DNA of 64,000 nt from Chalciporus piperatus (Eukaryota; Basidiomycota; Agaricomycetes; Boletales; Boletaceae): NCBI GenBank assembly GCA_038093975.1, contig JBBPTG010000093.1, positions 39,691 through 103,690 on the forward strand, read 5' to 3'. A program made the translations under genes and the position numbers. Under the pieces are notes generated by a model that was not told the DNA's origin, made no database searches, and saw only the letters and a list, made by a program, of their open reading frames with translations. Each line of letters opens with the position of its first letter. The first letter of the stretch is position 1. Shown piece by piece: positions 1-10,570 of the stretch.

Positions 1-540
1 ATCGTCGATTGAAACAACGAATCCAACCACTTACCAACTCTAGCCGCTCGTCCAACGTAAGTGTCTCGCCCCTGACCTTGAGGAAAGAGTGTAGAGAGCC
101 ATTTGACATCCAGGGTGATACTGGTGCGAGTACAGGTCCAAAACTATTCGTTACACCCAGCAGGGGAACGATGTTCTGGTGCTCGAGTCTTCTCCAGACA
201 CCGATTTCTCGACGCAGAACCTGCTGTCCAAGATTCGATTCATTGAGAATCCAGTACTACCCGAATTATTCAGAGAACTGACCCTGTTGAGCTCCCGCAG
301 TCGCTTCTCGTTCTCGTCAGAATCTTCGGATCGGCAGTATCTCAAAACCTTCACCGCAACCTGTAGGCCGATGAGCATCCACATTCAAGTTCAAGCGCAA
401 GATTACTCACCATTGTCGAGGATCCTTGTGTGTCCCTGTACCTGCACTTGTGTACATCACCGAATGCTCCCCAAGCGACGAGAATGGCCGACTCTTTATC
501 GATTCTGTCAGTCAAGTCGGGCGGCGGGCAGGCTTCAGCG
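1..540 (-). CDS. Protein kinase domain, TKL-like, 5' part only (runs off left edge)
   Basis: Read right to left, three exons (about 540-411, 360-283 and 223-35) join in frame through GT-AG introns and continue past position 1. They spell a kinase N-lobe: glycine loop GAFGDV, VAVKVL with the ATP-binding lysine, and an alpha-C helix segment LRREIGVWRRLEH followed by NIVPLLGV, then a hinge and alpha-D-like stretch (PWMSNGSLHSFL). This pattern is common in the expanded tyrosine-kinase-like receptor-type kinases of Agaricomycetes. The HRD and DFG motifs would lie outside the window, so activity cannot be judged. The true start lies upstream (above 540) and was not found; an acceptor at 541-542 suggests at least one earlier exon. 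Confidence 0.72.
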
Positions 541-779
541 CTATACGAAGTCAATCAGCCATCTCAGTAAATGCCAATCACAGGTAAACCACGCACATGA
601 GCATTCGAGGGGATATATGGGTTGTATTGAGAGCGCTGGGTGTGTCTGAGTCTTCTGTGACGATTTGTGGGAGAGGTATGTAAGGTCAGACTGCGTGGGG
701 GGGTGGGAAGAGCTAGGTCCTGTGCGCACAGGAAACATGTGTATGTCTAAGTATAACCTGGTCCGAGTGCCTAACCTGG

Positions 780-1250
780 CAGTCCCTCCATACCACCTGT
801 TTGGGAAGGACATTCCAAGGGGAACAAACCATACTCCAGCCCAATCCTCATTATCGAGCAAGCACGGCCATTGATCCCGACAAGCTCCCTATCTCAGACA
901 AGGAAGAATGTCCGAGTCTGTACCCTCGCATCGTCCTCATCCAAAAGGGAAGTCCGATGTGTATCCGTTGAAGCGTATGATCTCGGATGATCTGAGCTCC
1001 CGGCTGATCGATTTCGAACGCTCGAGGACGCTCAGCCGTGCTGACGAGAAACGAGAAGAAGAGCAGGCAGTGTTAAGATTGTTTAACGATCTGGATAGTA
1101 CCATTGAGCGTCACGCTCGGACGCTTTGGTGGGCGCAGCCTGAGGTTTGCGCGATGGACGGACGGTAGGTGAAACCTGAAGCTTTGAAGAATCGACTTGG
1201 CCTTTGATTGCTCGTGGGTGCAGCGGCGCACAATACAGCACCGCCAAGTC
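780..1250 (+). pseudogene. Kinase-like pseudogene fragment, copy B
   Basis: Closely resembles the 3' half and downstream flank of the larger pseudogene copy at 52359-53949, in opposite orientation. Shared features are the PLKRM...DLS.RLID segment (kinase DFG region; here DFE, the glycine lost), the RADEKREEE stretch and the downstream flank to about 1250. Relative to the other copy, a few tens of bases between two short gagtct/gtctgt repeats are missing, which removes the segment before the nucleotide-binding loop. No complete reading frame remains. It is a decayed member of an Agaricomycete kinase-like family scattered over this window. Confidence 0.7.
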
Positions 1251-2299
1251 CTGTATTGTGTATTTATTCACACCGTGACGGCGTACAACGTGCGTCTAGC
1301 CAGAATTTATCATGGTCAGAGAACTTCTCGCAGGTAGGAAAAAACTTATTTTGTGGGGCAATCAAGAGGCTCTGTGCAAGGGTCCGAGTCCATTAAGGTA
1401 GACTCCTGCCCTAGTTTTGCCAGGACTGACATTGGAAAGTAATTCCTGCCAGTGATTGCCGTCATCAACCCAGTGCCCAGTGGGGGACTTTAGGTACTTA
1501 GACGTGCTTTCTCTGCCCTCATTTTCTCCGTTCCGATGGTGTCCCCTTGTGTCTGTGCGCCGAGTAACATCTATTTGAGCGTCTCGACTCAAAGTCTTGA
1601 CAACCTTCGCTTCAAACTCAGCGGTACTGCTCGACAACTCACCCTTCACCACCACAATGAAACAAATGACTGCCAGCTGCCGGTGTCCTGTCGGTAAGTA
1701 CCTCATTCGACGTCGACCCCCCCAACGAAAAATCACCCCGGCAGAAAGGAAGTACATAGGATCGCTCAGCGCGGTGACTCGGACCATCCCTCCACTTTAC
1801 CCTGTTGGCAAAATTCAGCGATCGGTATAACTCGTTCAAATCGACACCACTCGCACAACACGCACTCGTCTCTTCATCATCACTGGGGTTCACCAAGTAA
1901 TGACAAACTAAATGTTCTTTGAATCAGCCTGAAGTTGAGGTTGACCACGCTCGTCATCCTCTGAAGCAGGGTGGAAGCGTCTCATGAGAAGCCATCTTTC
2001 GATGGAGTCGGGGTGACGATCCTCAACGTCGGATTTCCTCCCGCGAATGGATTCGTACCTCAATGCTCGACTTGCACCAAACTCACCAGGCGACGACTTA
2101 GATGGACGTTTGTACTACAATTCTTTGTCTACATCCAGGTCACTAGACCTTCGCACGAAATCCGACAAGTACTCTCGAAGGACTGCCGAACGCCAGAAAT
2201 ATGTACTGGATCGAAGACTGGGATTCGCTGTCCTTACGAACAGGTACCTAATTTGCTACCTACTGACTCACTAGGCGTCACCGGTCTTCTACGTTCAAG
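1251..2299. other. Gene-free stretch
   Basis: Only short overlapping frames occur, on both strands. Minus-strand frames at 1362-1896 could be a small spliced gene, but they show no recognisable motif and no convincing splice pair. Nothing else is supported. Confidence 0.4.
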
Positions 2300-2850
2300 C
2301 TGATTGAGTCATAGTAACTCGATGCTGAGCCGTATCGCGGACGTGTGGTCGAACACAGATCCACCTGAAATGATCAAAGGAGAAACCACGCGAAGGAACC
2401 ATTCACACACACCACACCGTAGCCTGAAAAACCCACACCCAGATCCAAGTCGTCTGACCAGATTGCAAATGTTACGCAGGTGGGGACTGCATCCGAATGC
2501 GTTACATCTGGGAAGAGAGGCAGAGAACTATCAACAGCTTGCCGAACATTCCTTCCAGAACTGGAATGGATATGCGATCATCAAACAACTTCGTACCATC
2601 GTACCCATCCGAGCGATCGTCTCTCAATACTACGCACCAAAGGACGACCCCAGTGGACGAGGACAAGGAGAGAGTCAGCAGCCCGAGGAAGGACACTTGA
2701 AATCGTACCCAAGTCCTATCTGTCTACAAAATTTCCGGTGGGGTGTGGGGGGAGTTGAGTGGAATTTTAGGTTGATTGATTGATTTTGGTAGGAGGAGGG
2801 GCCATGTTGAGACTGTTTGGGGATTTGAGGATGGGTATGAGCCTAGTGTC
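2300..2850 (+). pseudogene. Kinase-like pseudogene fragment, copy C
   Basis: The segment from about 2500 to 2700 matches the middle part of the 52359-53949 pseudogene: a REAENYQ.LAEHSFQNWNGY stretch followed by IVPIRAIVSQYY, corresponding to NYQRFPDHFFQHWSGY and IVPVRAIVPQFY in the other copy. The 5' part (2320-2390) also resembles a repeat at 54440-54530, suggesting these pieces were mobilised together. Downstream of the YAPKDDP segment the frame is lost. No start, catalytic loop or end is intact. Confidence 0.62.
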
Positions 2851-4190
2851 GGTTGGGGGTGGGAGGTGAGTACGTGAATGATGTTTTTTGTGCGGGGTGT
2901 TGTTGAGCACAGCAGGCCAGTGAAGTGGGAGAGTTTGGTGTGAACGTGTATGTCAGGATATTGAGATGATGGATCGTGTTTCGGTCATTGAAAGGTTCGC
3001 AGAACTTGGTTGTACCGACATCGATTACCGTAGAGAGGCATGGCATGATGTGCATGCACCGTCGGTCAGCGACATCTACATGGTTCGTCAGTGACCAGAA
3101 TGCTTCGTGCGACACCTTCAGCAGAGTCTTCATCGTGTGCGTGATCGATGACAACCTCGCACCCACTGATTCTGTTTGGGGAACGAATGTCAAACCGCGC
3201 GCGATCCGCAAGGTTCGGATGTCTGTGTTCCTTCCCCGAGCATCTGCATTGCTCAAAGTTTACGCAGCTAGACTGTCATGCGGTACATGAGGTCGAGGTC
3301 GCTTAGCGCGGGAAAGTTGAACAGCGATCCAAACCCGGGCTAGACTACTTACTAACTTTGTTGACCGACTGACCTTGCGGTCTATCCTCGATGCTACATG
3401 TCGCTTTCCTTCCTTTGGTTTCTTCTTTTCCCTCCGGAGAGTAAGTTCCAAGAGAGCGGATGGGCCTTTAAAAGACCCGTGGCGATGGGCGGATCAAGGG
3501 AAGTACAGTGGTGAAATTTGAAACATCGTGCACGTCTTTTCAATTTTGCGACGTAAAATTTGCTGATGGCTTGCCAGTTGAAGCTGGACGCACCCGGACC
3601 TACCGACCAAGTGCGTCCCTCTATTGTCTCGGAGCGTGGAGTACAAAAAGTCAAAGACATCAGATCAGAGACGCTTTGAGACTGCCACTCTTTCCGCCGG
3701 GTGTTTGCTATCAAATTATGCACATTCAACGAAGGCCTTTTTATGACATTGCATTCTGGGTGGGCACCGGGAGACTGCTTTCCAGAGCTGGTCGGACTTG
3801 AGGCCCATTTGTCAACGGGCTAGCTTCTTTGCCTATCGCGATACCATTGCCAACTCTCAGAGTTTCCGGAGAAGGGCTTCCGGCGCGTCGACACTTCGGG
3901 AGACTTTGACATCCACTTCTCGCCGACTCGCGGCAAGTTTCAAGACAGGCAAAGGCACAGACGGGGACAGACGAGTGAACGTTTGACAACTCCGCATTCC
4001 ATTCCAGTTGGCAGTTGGCAGTTTCCCCGGGCCCAAGTACTGGCGCCAGATGCGTTGATACACCGGGGCCCACGTAGTCCCCCCTAGGCAGACCCAAGAG
4101 TCAGATGAAGACAGTCGTCCACCCTCACTAGGGGGCCCACGCGGCTGGCACGCGCCACACCCGAACTTTGTTCTAAAGTTTGAGGAATGA
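2851..4190. other. Gene-free upstream region of the UNC93-like gene
   Basis: No supported gene. It contains one half of a dispersed repeat (3325-3437) and otherwise acts as upstream sequence for the transporter at 4253. Open frames on the minus strand (3741-4372) overlap its promoter and first exon and lack family features. Confidence 0.45.
3325..3437 (-). repeat. Dispersed ~100-bp repeat, inverted partner of 59890-59990
   Basis: The reverse complement of this stretch matches 59890-59990 closely, including a purine-rich gaagaaaccaaaggaaggaa segment, cgaggatagaccgc and gtcagtcggtcaacaaag. Both copies sit upstream of genes (UNC93-like here, the NDK-like gene there). It could be a small transposon end or an old duplicated promoter segment. 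Confidence 0.6.
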
Positions 4191-4194
4191 ATCC

Positions 4195-4200
4195 TATAAA
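4195..4200 (+). promoter_or_regulatory. TATA box of the UNC93-like gene
   Basis: TATAAA lies 53 bp before the ATG at 4253, a plausible core-promoter position with a short 5' leader. No other element was identified. Confidence 0.45.
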
Positions 4201-4252
4201 TGTCGACCCACTCAAGGTGAGTTGCTTCCTTTACTAATACTAACACGCACCC

Positions 4253-6296
4253 ATGTCTGACGCACTTGCAGAAGCTGCGAAACTCGGTAACAGCGAGTCT
4301 GGGTCGGACTCTGGCTCCCAGCGCGCCGAAATCTTTGAGCGTCCTACAGGATGGCGAAGAATCTACTACCATCCCGTTTTACAGGTCTCTTTGCTAGGTC
4401 TTGTGTGCTTTATGTGTCCCGGCATGTTCAACGCCCTCACTGGGCTTGGTGGAGGTGGTCAAGTGGACACTACCGCTCAAGCTAATGCAAACGCTGCACT
4501 CTATGCGACGTTTGCATTCTTTGCATTCTTCTCTGGGTACGCGTTGTTAGTTATCCCCGTGATAGGGCATCGTTGTCCAATCTTTTTCTTCAAAGTACGG
4601 TCAACAACTTGCTGGGCCCACGACGTACCCTCATGTTGGGGACATGGGGATACTCGTTGTACATCGCCTCATTCCTGTACGTGGTGTCTTTACGTAACCT
4701 TCGTTTGACTCAATTGGCTATTAGAGTGGTCAATATCCATCCTGGCGCGTACAATTTCGTGGTCACTTCGGGTGCTGTCCTCGGTATCTGCGCTGCCCTA
4801 TTATGGACCGCACAAGGCTCCATGGTGATGGCGTACCCTACTGAGGCCCAGAAAGGAGCTTTTATTGGCATCTTCTGGGCTATCTTTAATATGGGTGGTG
4901 TCGTTGGCTCTGCAGTAGCTTTCGGTCAAAATTTCAATTCTACTGTAAGTTCGATGGTGCTCAATTCTGAACGTATGCTGATGCTTCTTTCAGGCCGGCT
5001 CAGGTATGCGTCATTACGACCGTTGATCCCACCCAAACTGATTAACCTTGCTTGACCACGCAGTTGGGAATGGGACTTATGTATGATGTTATGATCAACT
5101 TGAACGCCCACCGACTGACATTTTATCTCTCAGATTGGATTCTTGATCCTTACCCTGATCGGAGTCGTCTTGCCAATTTTCATGGCCGACCCGTACAAGG
5201 TGGTCCGTACTGATGGCACACGAGTTGCCCGACCCAAAGATGCGTCTTGGACAGAAGAATTCCTCAGCCTCTTCAGAGCTCTCAAGGACGACCCCTGGAT
5301 TGTCCTCCTATTCCCAATGTTCTTTGCTTCCAACTACTTCTACACCTGGCGTCAGTGTTTCTATAATATTGAGTTTACCCCAACCTAATTCACGATCTTT
5401 TGGAACAAATCAGAATTCAACGATTACAATGGCGCTATCTTTACCATTCGTGCACGTGGACTGAACAACTTCGTGTACTGGACATCCCAGATCCCCGGCA
5501 CTCTCTTCATCGGACGTGTTATCCTTGACCAAGAACGCTTCCGCCGAAGGGTTCGTGCCTTCATCGGCTGGGTAATCGTCTTTGCCATGGTGTTCATCGT
5601 TCACATCTGGGCTTACTTCTACCAAAGGTGAGCGCAATGTCCACCACATGGCTCACCAGTTCGTTCTAAATTTTAACCCAACCTTTACCAGAACGTACAC
5701 GCGGGCCAGCGTCCTGACCATGCCGAAGATTGATATATATTCCTCGGATTACCCCGCACACGTATGGCTCTCGATCTTCTACGGTCTCTTTGACTCCATG
5801 TGGCAAACGTATGCGTACTGGCTCGTGGGTGCTATGTCCAACGATCTCGGCAAACTCGCGGTGTTCACTGGGTTCTGTGAGTGACAGACTTGATCACCCC
5901 TGAAGCGAACAAACGAACTGATTTTGTTCTTGTTCGCCATTCAGACAAGTCTCTCCAATCTTGTGGTGCTGCTGGCGTCTGGCGTGCGGATGCTGTCGGG
6001 TTACCGTAAGCTTTTCTTCCCCTCCAATACCCGTCCGTGACCGACGTCCTATGGATAGATATATGAACATCTTTGCCTCAACATGGGCGCTTACTGCCGC
6101 AGGCATGGTCTTTGCGCTCCCGATGGTCTACTTCCGCGTGAAAGACACCACGCATGGCGAACATGAGGTTGTGTGAGTTACGTTCCCTCCCTTTTCCTCC
6201 CCTTGTACATTCTGACTGCTCACGCTGATTCATTTCCCCTCTTATCATTGATCGATGTACCCTTTCAGTCAACGCATCGAGGTCGACAAAGCGTAG
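4253..6296 (+). CDS. UNC93-like MFS transporter (DUF895 type)
   Basis: Eleven exons join in frame with canonical introns: 4253-4536, 4596-4676, 4725-4944, 4994-5003, 5064-5080, 5134-5350, 5414-5627, 5692-5876, 5945-6005, 6059-6172, 6269-6296, giving about 476 residues. The product is a polytopic membrane protein with the fungal UNC93 pattern: a first helix LLGLVCFMCPGMFNALTGLG, LLGPRRTLMLGTWGY after helix 2, WTAQGSMVMAYPTEAQKGAF, and a second half with DPW.VLLFPMFFASNYFYTW and MNIFASTWALTAAGMVFALP. UNC93 proteins are major-facilitator relatives; the substrate in fungi is unknown. All membrane segments are present and no break is seen. Exons 4 and 5 are only 10 and 17 nt. Confidence 0.88.
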
Positions 6297-6866
6297 ATCT
6301 AGGATGCCCCGTTGCATCTGTATGATATGACGTTCAAGGTGACGGTATCACGGATGGCACGTCGGCGATACTCGCAGAGCTCCTCGGTGATCTCGTGACG
6401 AACTGTATGTCGAACCAAACGGTTCCACAAATTGGCTGTTGGTGACATCTTTAACTACTTTTTTCATAATCGGTGTGTAATCTGAACGGAGGAATGCACT
6501 TAACTGAGTATCATCCTCGTATTCGGTATACTGAACAGTGTGTTGTATCGAACAGAAAGGAGTCCTGTGGTGAAAGTTGCAAATATATATACTATGATAT
6601 GTACTGCGCTAATTCAATGGGTCCAAGAATGTTCGTCCATGTTCCACATACATTCGGGCCAGATCACCCTGTTCATCCGGAAGTCTGGGTATCGAATCAG
6701 AACGGCTGCCTCTGAATCCTACTCCGAGTCTGCCGACGCTGCAGAGTTGGTTGGGCCTTTAACCTTTGCATTTCCTTCTCAAACATCTCTGACACGGATC
6801 TCTCTGGAAGTTCCTTCCTCTGCAAATAACAAAAAAATTATCACGCACGCCCCAGGTTGAACCCAA
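6297..6866. other. Intergenic, convergent 3' flanks
   Basis: Lies between the ends of two convergent genes. No supported coding or RNA feature. Confidence 0.4.
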
Positions 6867-7064
6867 TTCGTTTAGACTCACAGCACGCTTTAGGCTCTCG
6901 AGGAGTTCAAAATGCTTGGGATGTCCCTTTGGAGAGAGAGCTCCACAGCACTTTCGAACCTCGAATTTCGTTTAGACTCGCAGCACGCTTTAGGCTCTCG
7001 AGGAGTTCAAAATGCTTGGGATGTCCCTTTGGAGAGAGCTCCACAGCACTTTCGAACCTCGAAA
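6867..7064. repeat. Tandem duplication of ~100 bp at the 3' end of the TPR gene
   Basis: Two near-identical units start at 6867 and 6967. They differ by one base near the start, a GA step in a gagaga run, and the junction. The unit codes for the last TPR-linked residues of the minus-strand gene. Because the unit length is not a multiple of three, the second traversal is read in another frame and meets a stop at 6907. Confidence 0.9.
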
Positions 7065-8844
7065 TCGCTTGCTGAAGGTCAACAAGCTTGGAAAGGCATT
7101 TATAACGAGTCAAGAGGAAATTCCCTAAGCTGTGCAACCGATTCGGTCTCTCCAAGTCACCATCCGGTGTAGACCGTACAGCGTCCTCGAGCAGTAGGAT
7201 AGCTTGGTCGACGTCCTTGAGTTCATTGGAGCGGTGAAAACGGATTAAAAAGCAGTTGCCAAGGGCATTTAAAAGGCTAAGCCTGTCGGGATGTTCGCTT
7301 GGTGTGATCCGTAATGCCTCCCCGAAATTTGAGATAGCTTGGTCGAGATCGAAAAGTTGACTGAGGCAGTTGAAACGAGTTAAGAAGAATGTCCCTATGT
7401 TGTATAGATAGCTGGACTTGGTAGGGTTGTCGTCCGAGGTGGACCGCAGGACCTCCTCGAGGTACGAAATAGCTCGGTCGACGTCACTAGCATCCCCGGA
7501 ATTAGGGAGCAACTCGAAGCGTCTCAGCAATGCAAGGCTGAGGTTGTTCAACCGACCAGACCCATCGAAATGACCTTGTGGAGGCATTTGAACAGCCGCA
7601 TTCAGCTCCGAGATCAAATCGTCGATTTCAGCTAACTTGCCCGAGTGCACCAGTTTGTATGTTTTGTAGGTTTGAAGTACGAGATCGGTAGCCCGCCGTA
7701 CATGGGAGCGAACATCGCAACCAGCTTGCAGCTCGGTAACGAGCTGTTCGATCTCGCTTGCCACAGAGGTTTCATACCCCTGTTTCCCATACCGATACAA
7801 GAGAGCTTGGGCTAGATGCAATTGCGTTGTAGGTCGATCGGGATGACCGACAGGACGTAGCTTGAGTGCATCCAGATATAGAGAGATAGGGATGGCAAGG
7901 TTGACTGCATCGACTTGGCAGGCGATACATTCAGCCATAGCCCGGTTAAACAGGACAACAGCACGACACGGGTGATCGTCGGGGCATATATCTAAGGCAT
8001 GCTTGAAGTGGCTACTGGAAAGTTTAAGATCATCTTTCCTGTAGCCATGTCGGTAGCGGAGGAGAGCATCGTGCCCCAGGTCAGTCTCCCGCGCGAGCTC
8101 TGAGGACTCTTCCCAGACCAACTAACAGATATTCATTGTCAGTGTATGATCATCGTTAGACTGGCAAACTCCCTCACGCTTGGATCAAGATCAACTGCCA
8201 TGCGGTTGAATCGCTGACGGCCAGTAGCAATGAGGAGGGAAGAACACCAGGGTTTGACTTGCCCTTCCTTTGGAGAAAGCTCGAATGCTGAACAAGCTCT
8301 CAGCATCAAGTGGACAAGCTCAGATTTTTGTGGAACTGAACTCACGCCGGAGGTTGTCAATTAAATCCCCTGCGGAGACACTAATTCTGTGAAGGGTTTC
8401 TCCATTTCCCAACATCGTGGACAGCTCGAAGGAAGCACAAATCCTCACTTCGATACTGACGGACGGATCAGAGGGACTAACAGCCATGAGTGCTAACCTA
8501 CAGAAACGAAAATGGGAGTCTCACAGTGGAATTTCATCATCCCATTCAATGACGCTCTCGTGCACCAGCATCGGTTTGGCTTTGGTTCTTTGCTTAGCAC
8601 CGGCAAACTGGAATACGACATAAAATCCGACGGGAACTCGCTCCAGACCAGCAGCGATATCCTCAGCCCGGATGTCTGCAAGGCTTTGGTTAACTAACGG
8701 GAGAAAAACGACAGGGCACTCCGTACATGTAACGCTGCTTTGTGAACTACCACAGAAAGGCGGGCGGACCGAGAATCCAGGGGTGATGCGAGGTGGCTCG
8801 CGATTGACCACCCTCTGAAGCCCAAATCGCTCGGTATTGACCAT
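6907..8844 (-). CDS. C2-like plus tetratricopeptide-repeat protein
   Basis: Four exons (8844-8525, 8455-8346, 8287-8178, 8121-6907) join in frame, about 584 residues. The N-terminal part (roughly residues 55-150) looks like the short C2-type domain that precedes TPR arrays in Agaricomycete proteins (GFYVVFQFAGAKQRTK, WDDEIPL, VRICASFEL..MLGNGETL). The rest is a TPR array whose units carry the typical D(L/V)(D/Q)QAI pattern with LG..LLTR. Many relatives end in a CHAT protease domain; none is present here, and the end lies inside a tandem duplication, so the gene may be 3'-truncated. The first about 50 residues are atypical and the real start may be downstream or in another exon. The next gene upstream ends 106 bp away on the same strand. 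Confidence 0.72.
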
Positions 8845-8950
8845 AATACTGATATAGACTGTCAGTGCATACTTGTGATGAGTAAGTGGAAGACCCTGAC
8901 TTACGGTTTACTCTGCAAGTATACAGCGCCTAAGAAGGATGGGCAACTTC

Positions 8951-10328
8951 TTACTGTCCGAGGATGAAATACGCACCATACTCTTTCCCCGAGATTACAC
9001 AATCGGAGTAGTGTTCCGACAAATATTTCGTGAGGTCTTCCTCTTGCACCAATATATCATACGTCAGTTCCTTCTGAGAGACAGGTCAATCATGGATGCA
9101 TGCAAATGAATTGACAACAAACCTCTTCGACCATTCGGGTCCACTGATCATCGTGGGTAACCGCTATTCGAGCGTTAGGATCCTGGCCAAGAACACTGGT
9201 CTTCAGTACACCGTGATAGTGACATTGCATCACACAGACCTTTTCAAGTAGAAAACGGTTGATGGCATCTGAAGGATGAAAAGGCTGACAAACTCGTCAG
9301 TTTGCGAGATGCGATAATCAATCCAGTGAAGACAGACCTCGGATAATTGTGGTTCGTGCTTAACCCCTGCAGGCAAATCGGCATCTTCAGCGTATCTGGA
9401 ACTGACGTTTTGACTCACTTATTAGGGTGGTACGCAAGGGTTTGAGGAAGATTGAAAACAGAAATCGACAAGCTTTGATAAACAGGGAGCGCCGCGCCTG
9501 TGACATCAACTCGATCTGTGGATCACGAGCCCACCATTTGACGGCAATCTTGAAGCCATTTATGAGGATCGTCTGATTGTGTCTGGAATTGTTCTGATCC
9601 TCAGGACCTTCCCGCCAATCAACCGGGAAGGTGTGGTTCCATTTATACACACCAGCGTCGTCGCTTCGTTTAACTACCTGAATTTGTCTTGGATGCTTTC
9701 CGGGAGCGTCACAGAAAGACCCAAGTGTCCAAGCAGACGCTTTATAACAGCCCGTGATCAAGTAGAGCGATTCACGCCCGGCAAACATACACCATGATTG
9801 ACCATGCTCCATCGCAGCCCTGCGAAAGACCTCTTTGTCCTTGAGGTCATGGCGGATAGCACCGAATGGTAGGATGAGGATGGCTCCCGTTGAAGTGGAT
9901 GGGAAGAACTCGTAGGCCACGCTAACAGAGTCTCAGTCAGTTTGGCTGTAGGTCACCGTTGAGGTTGCCAGCAGTCAATACCTTGGATCGTGGGATTGTA
10001 GTACACGATTCAAACGTGGAGAGCTGATAACACGGTCTGCCGGAATTGCTTTGCGAGTAAAACTGATTTCTTCCAGGTCGAGGTTGATTGGGTGAAAGTT
10101 ATCGGGAACACCCCGTCGGTGGAGGGCATGCTTGGAGGAAAAGCGTATGTTGAAAAGGACGTTGAACTCCCCCTCGCTAGTCACAAAGCCAACATCCCCG
10201 ATTTGGAGGCCGTCTTCATGATACGATTCGGGGAGTGAACTGCTTGGTTCGGGAATCCGGAGAGGGAATCCGTAAGATTGTTGCAAGTTTTTGGCGTACA
10301 CATCTTGCAGGGAGGGTGTATCACCCAT
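8951..10328 (-). CDS. Agaricomycete-specific hypothetical protein (expanded family)
   Basis: Six exons close in one frame (10328-9982, 9921-9484, 9401-9338, 9284-9240, 9182-9123, 9073-8951), about 358 residues. The N-terminus (YGFPLRIPEPSSSLPESY, LQIGDVGFVTSEGEFNVLFN), a beta-rich middle (STSTGAILILPFGAIRHDLK, LITGCYKASAWTLGSF) and the C-terminal HPSDAINRFLLEK...IAVTHDDQW pattern match a large lineage-specific family that I know only as uncharacterised; some annotations call it kinase-like, but no kinase motif is seen. The intron ending exon 2 has a weak GTTTAT donor and is the least certain junction. The Ty3 element begins 125 bp upstream of the start codon. Confidence 0.7.
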
Positions 10329-10453
10329 CGGAGCGTGGTCGGAAAAACCGTTCTCTGAGCTCGAAGGATTGGTTGGGAGAGGCTAGAGCCTAGGAGGGTA
10401 CTAGTAGTCACCCCTTGGCATGAAGCGCTTGAAATGCTACAGCAATGGCACGT

Positions 10454-10569
10454 TGTAACGAATCATATCACGCGGCCGCCGAACCTAGCTGTCAAAGCTA
10501 GGTCTCGTCTTACTCAGCAGATCAGATAGCAGTATATAAAGATCCTGTCTGTGACTTCGTATCCGCAGT
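10454..10569 (+). repeat. Truncated 5' LTR of the Ty3 element
   Basis: Matches the first about 116 bp of the 197-bp 3' LTR with one difference (ccgcagt versus ccccagt). It contains the LTR TATA box (tatataaa, 10533-10540). The remaining LTR sequence was lost in the deletion that fused it to pol. Confidence 0.9.
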
Positions 10570-10570
10570 A

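Noticed and set aside
3741..4372. Minus-strand ORFs over the UNC93-like promoter and first exon
   Set aside because: They overlap a well-supported gene and TATA box and show no family similarity.
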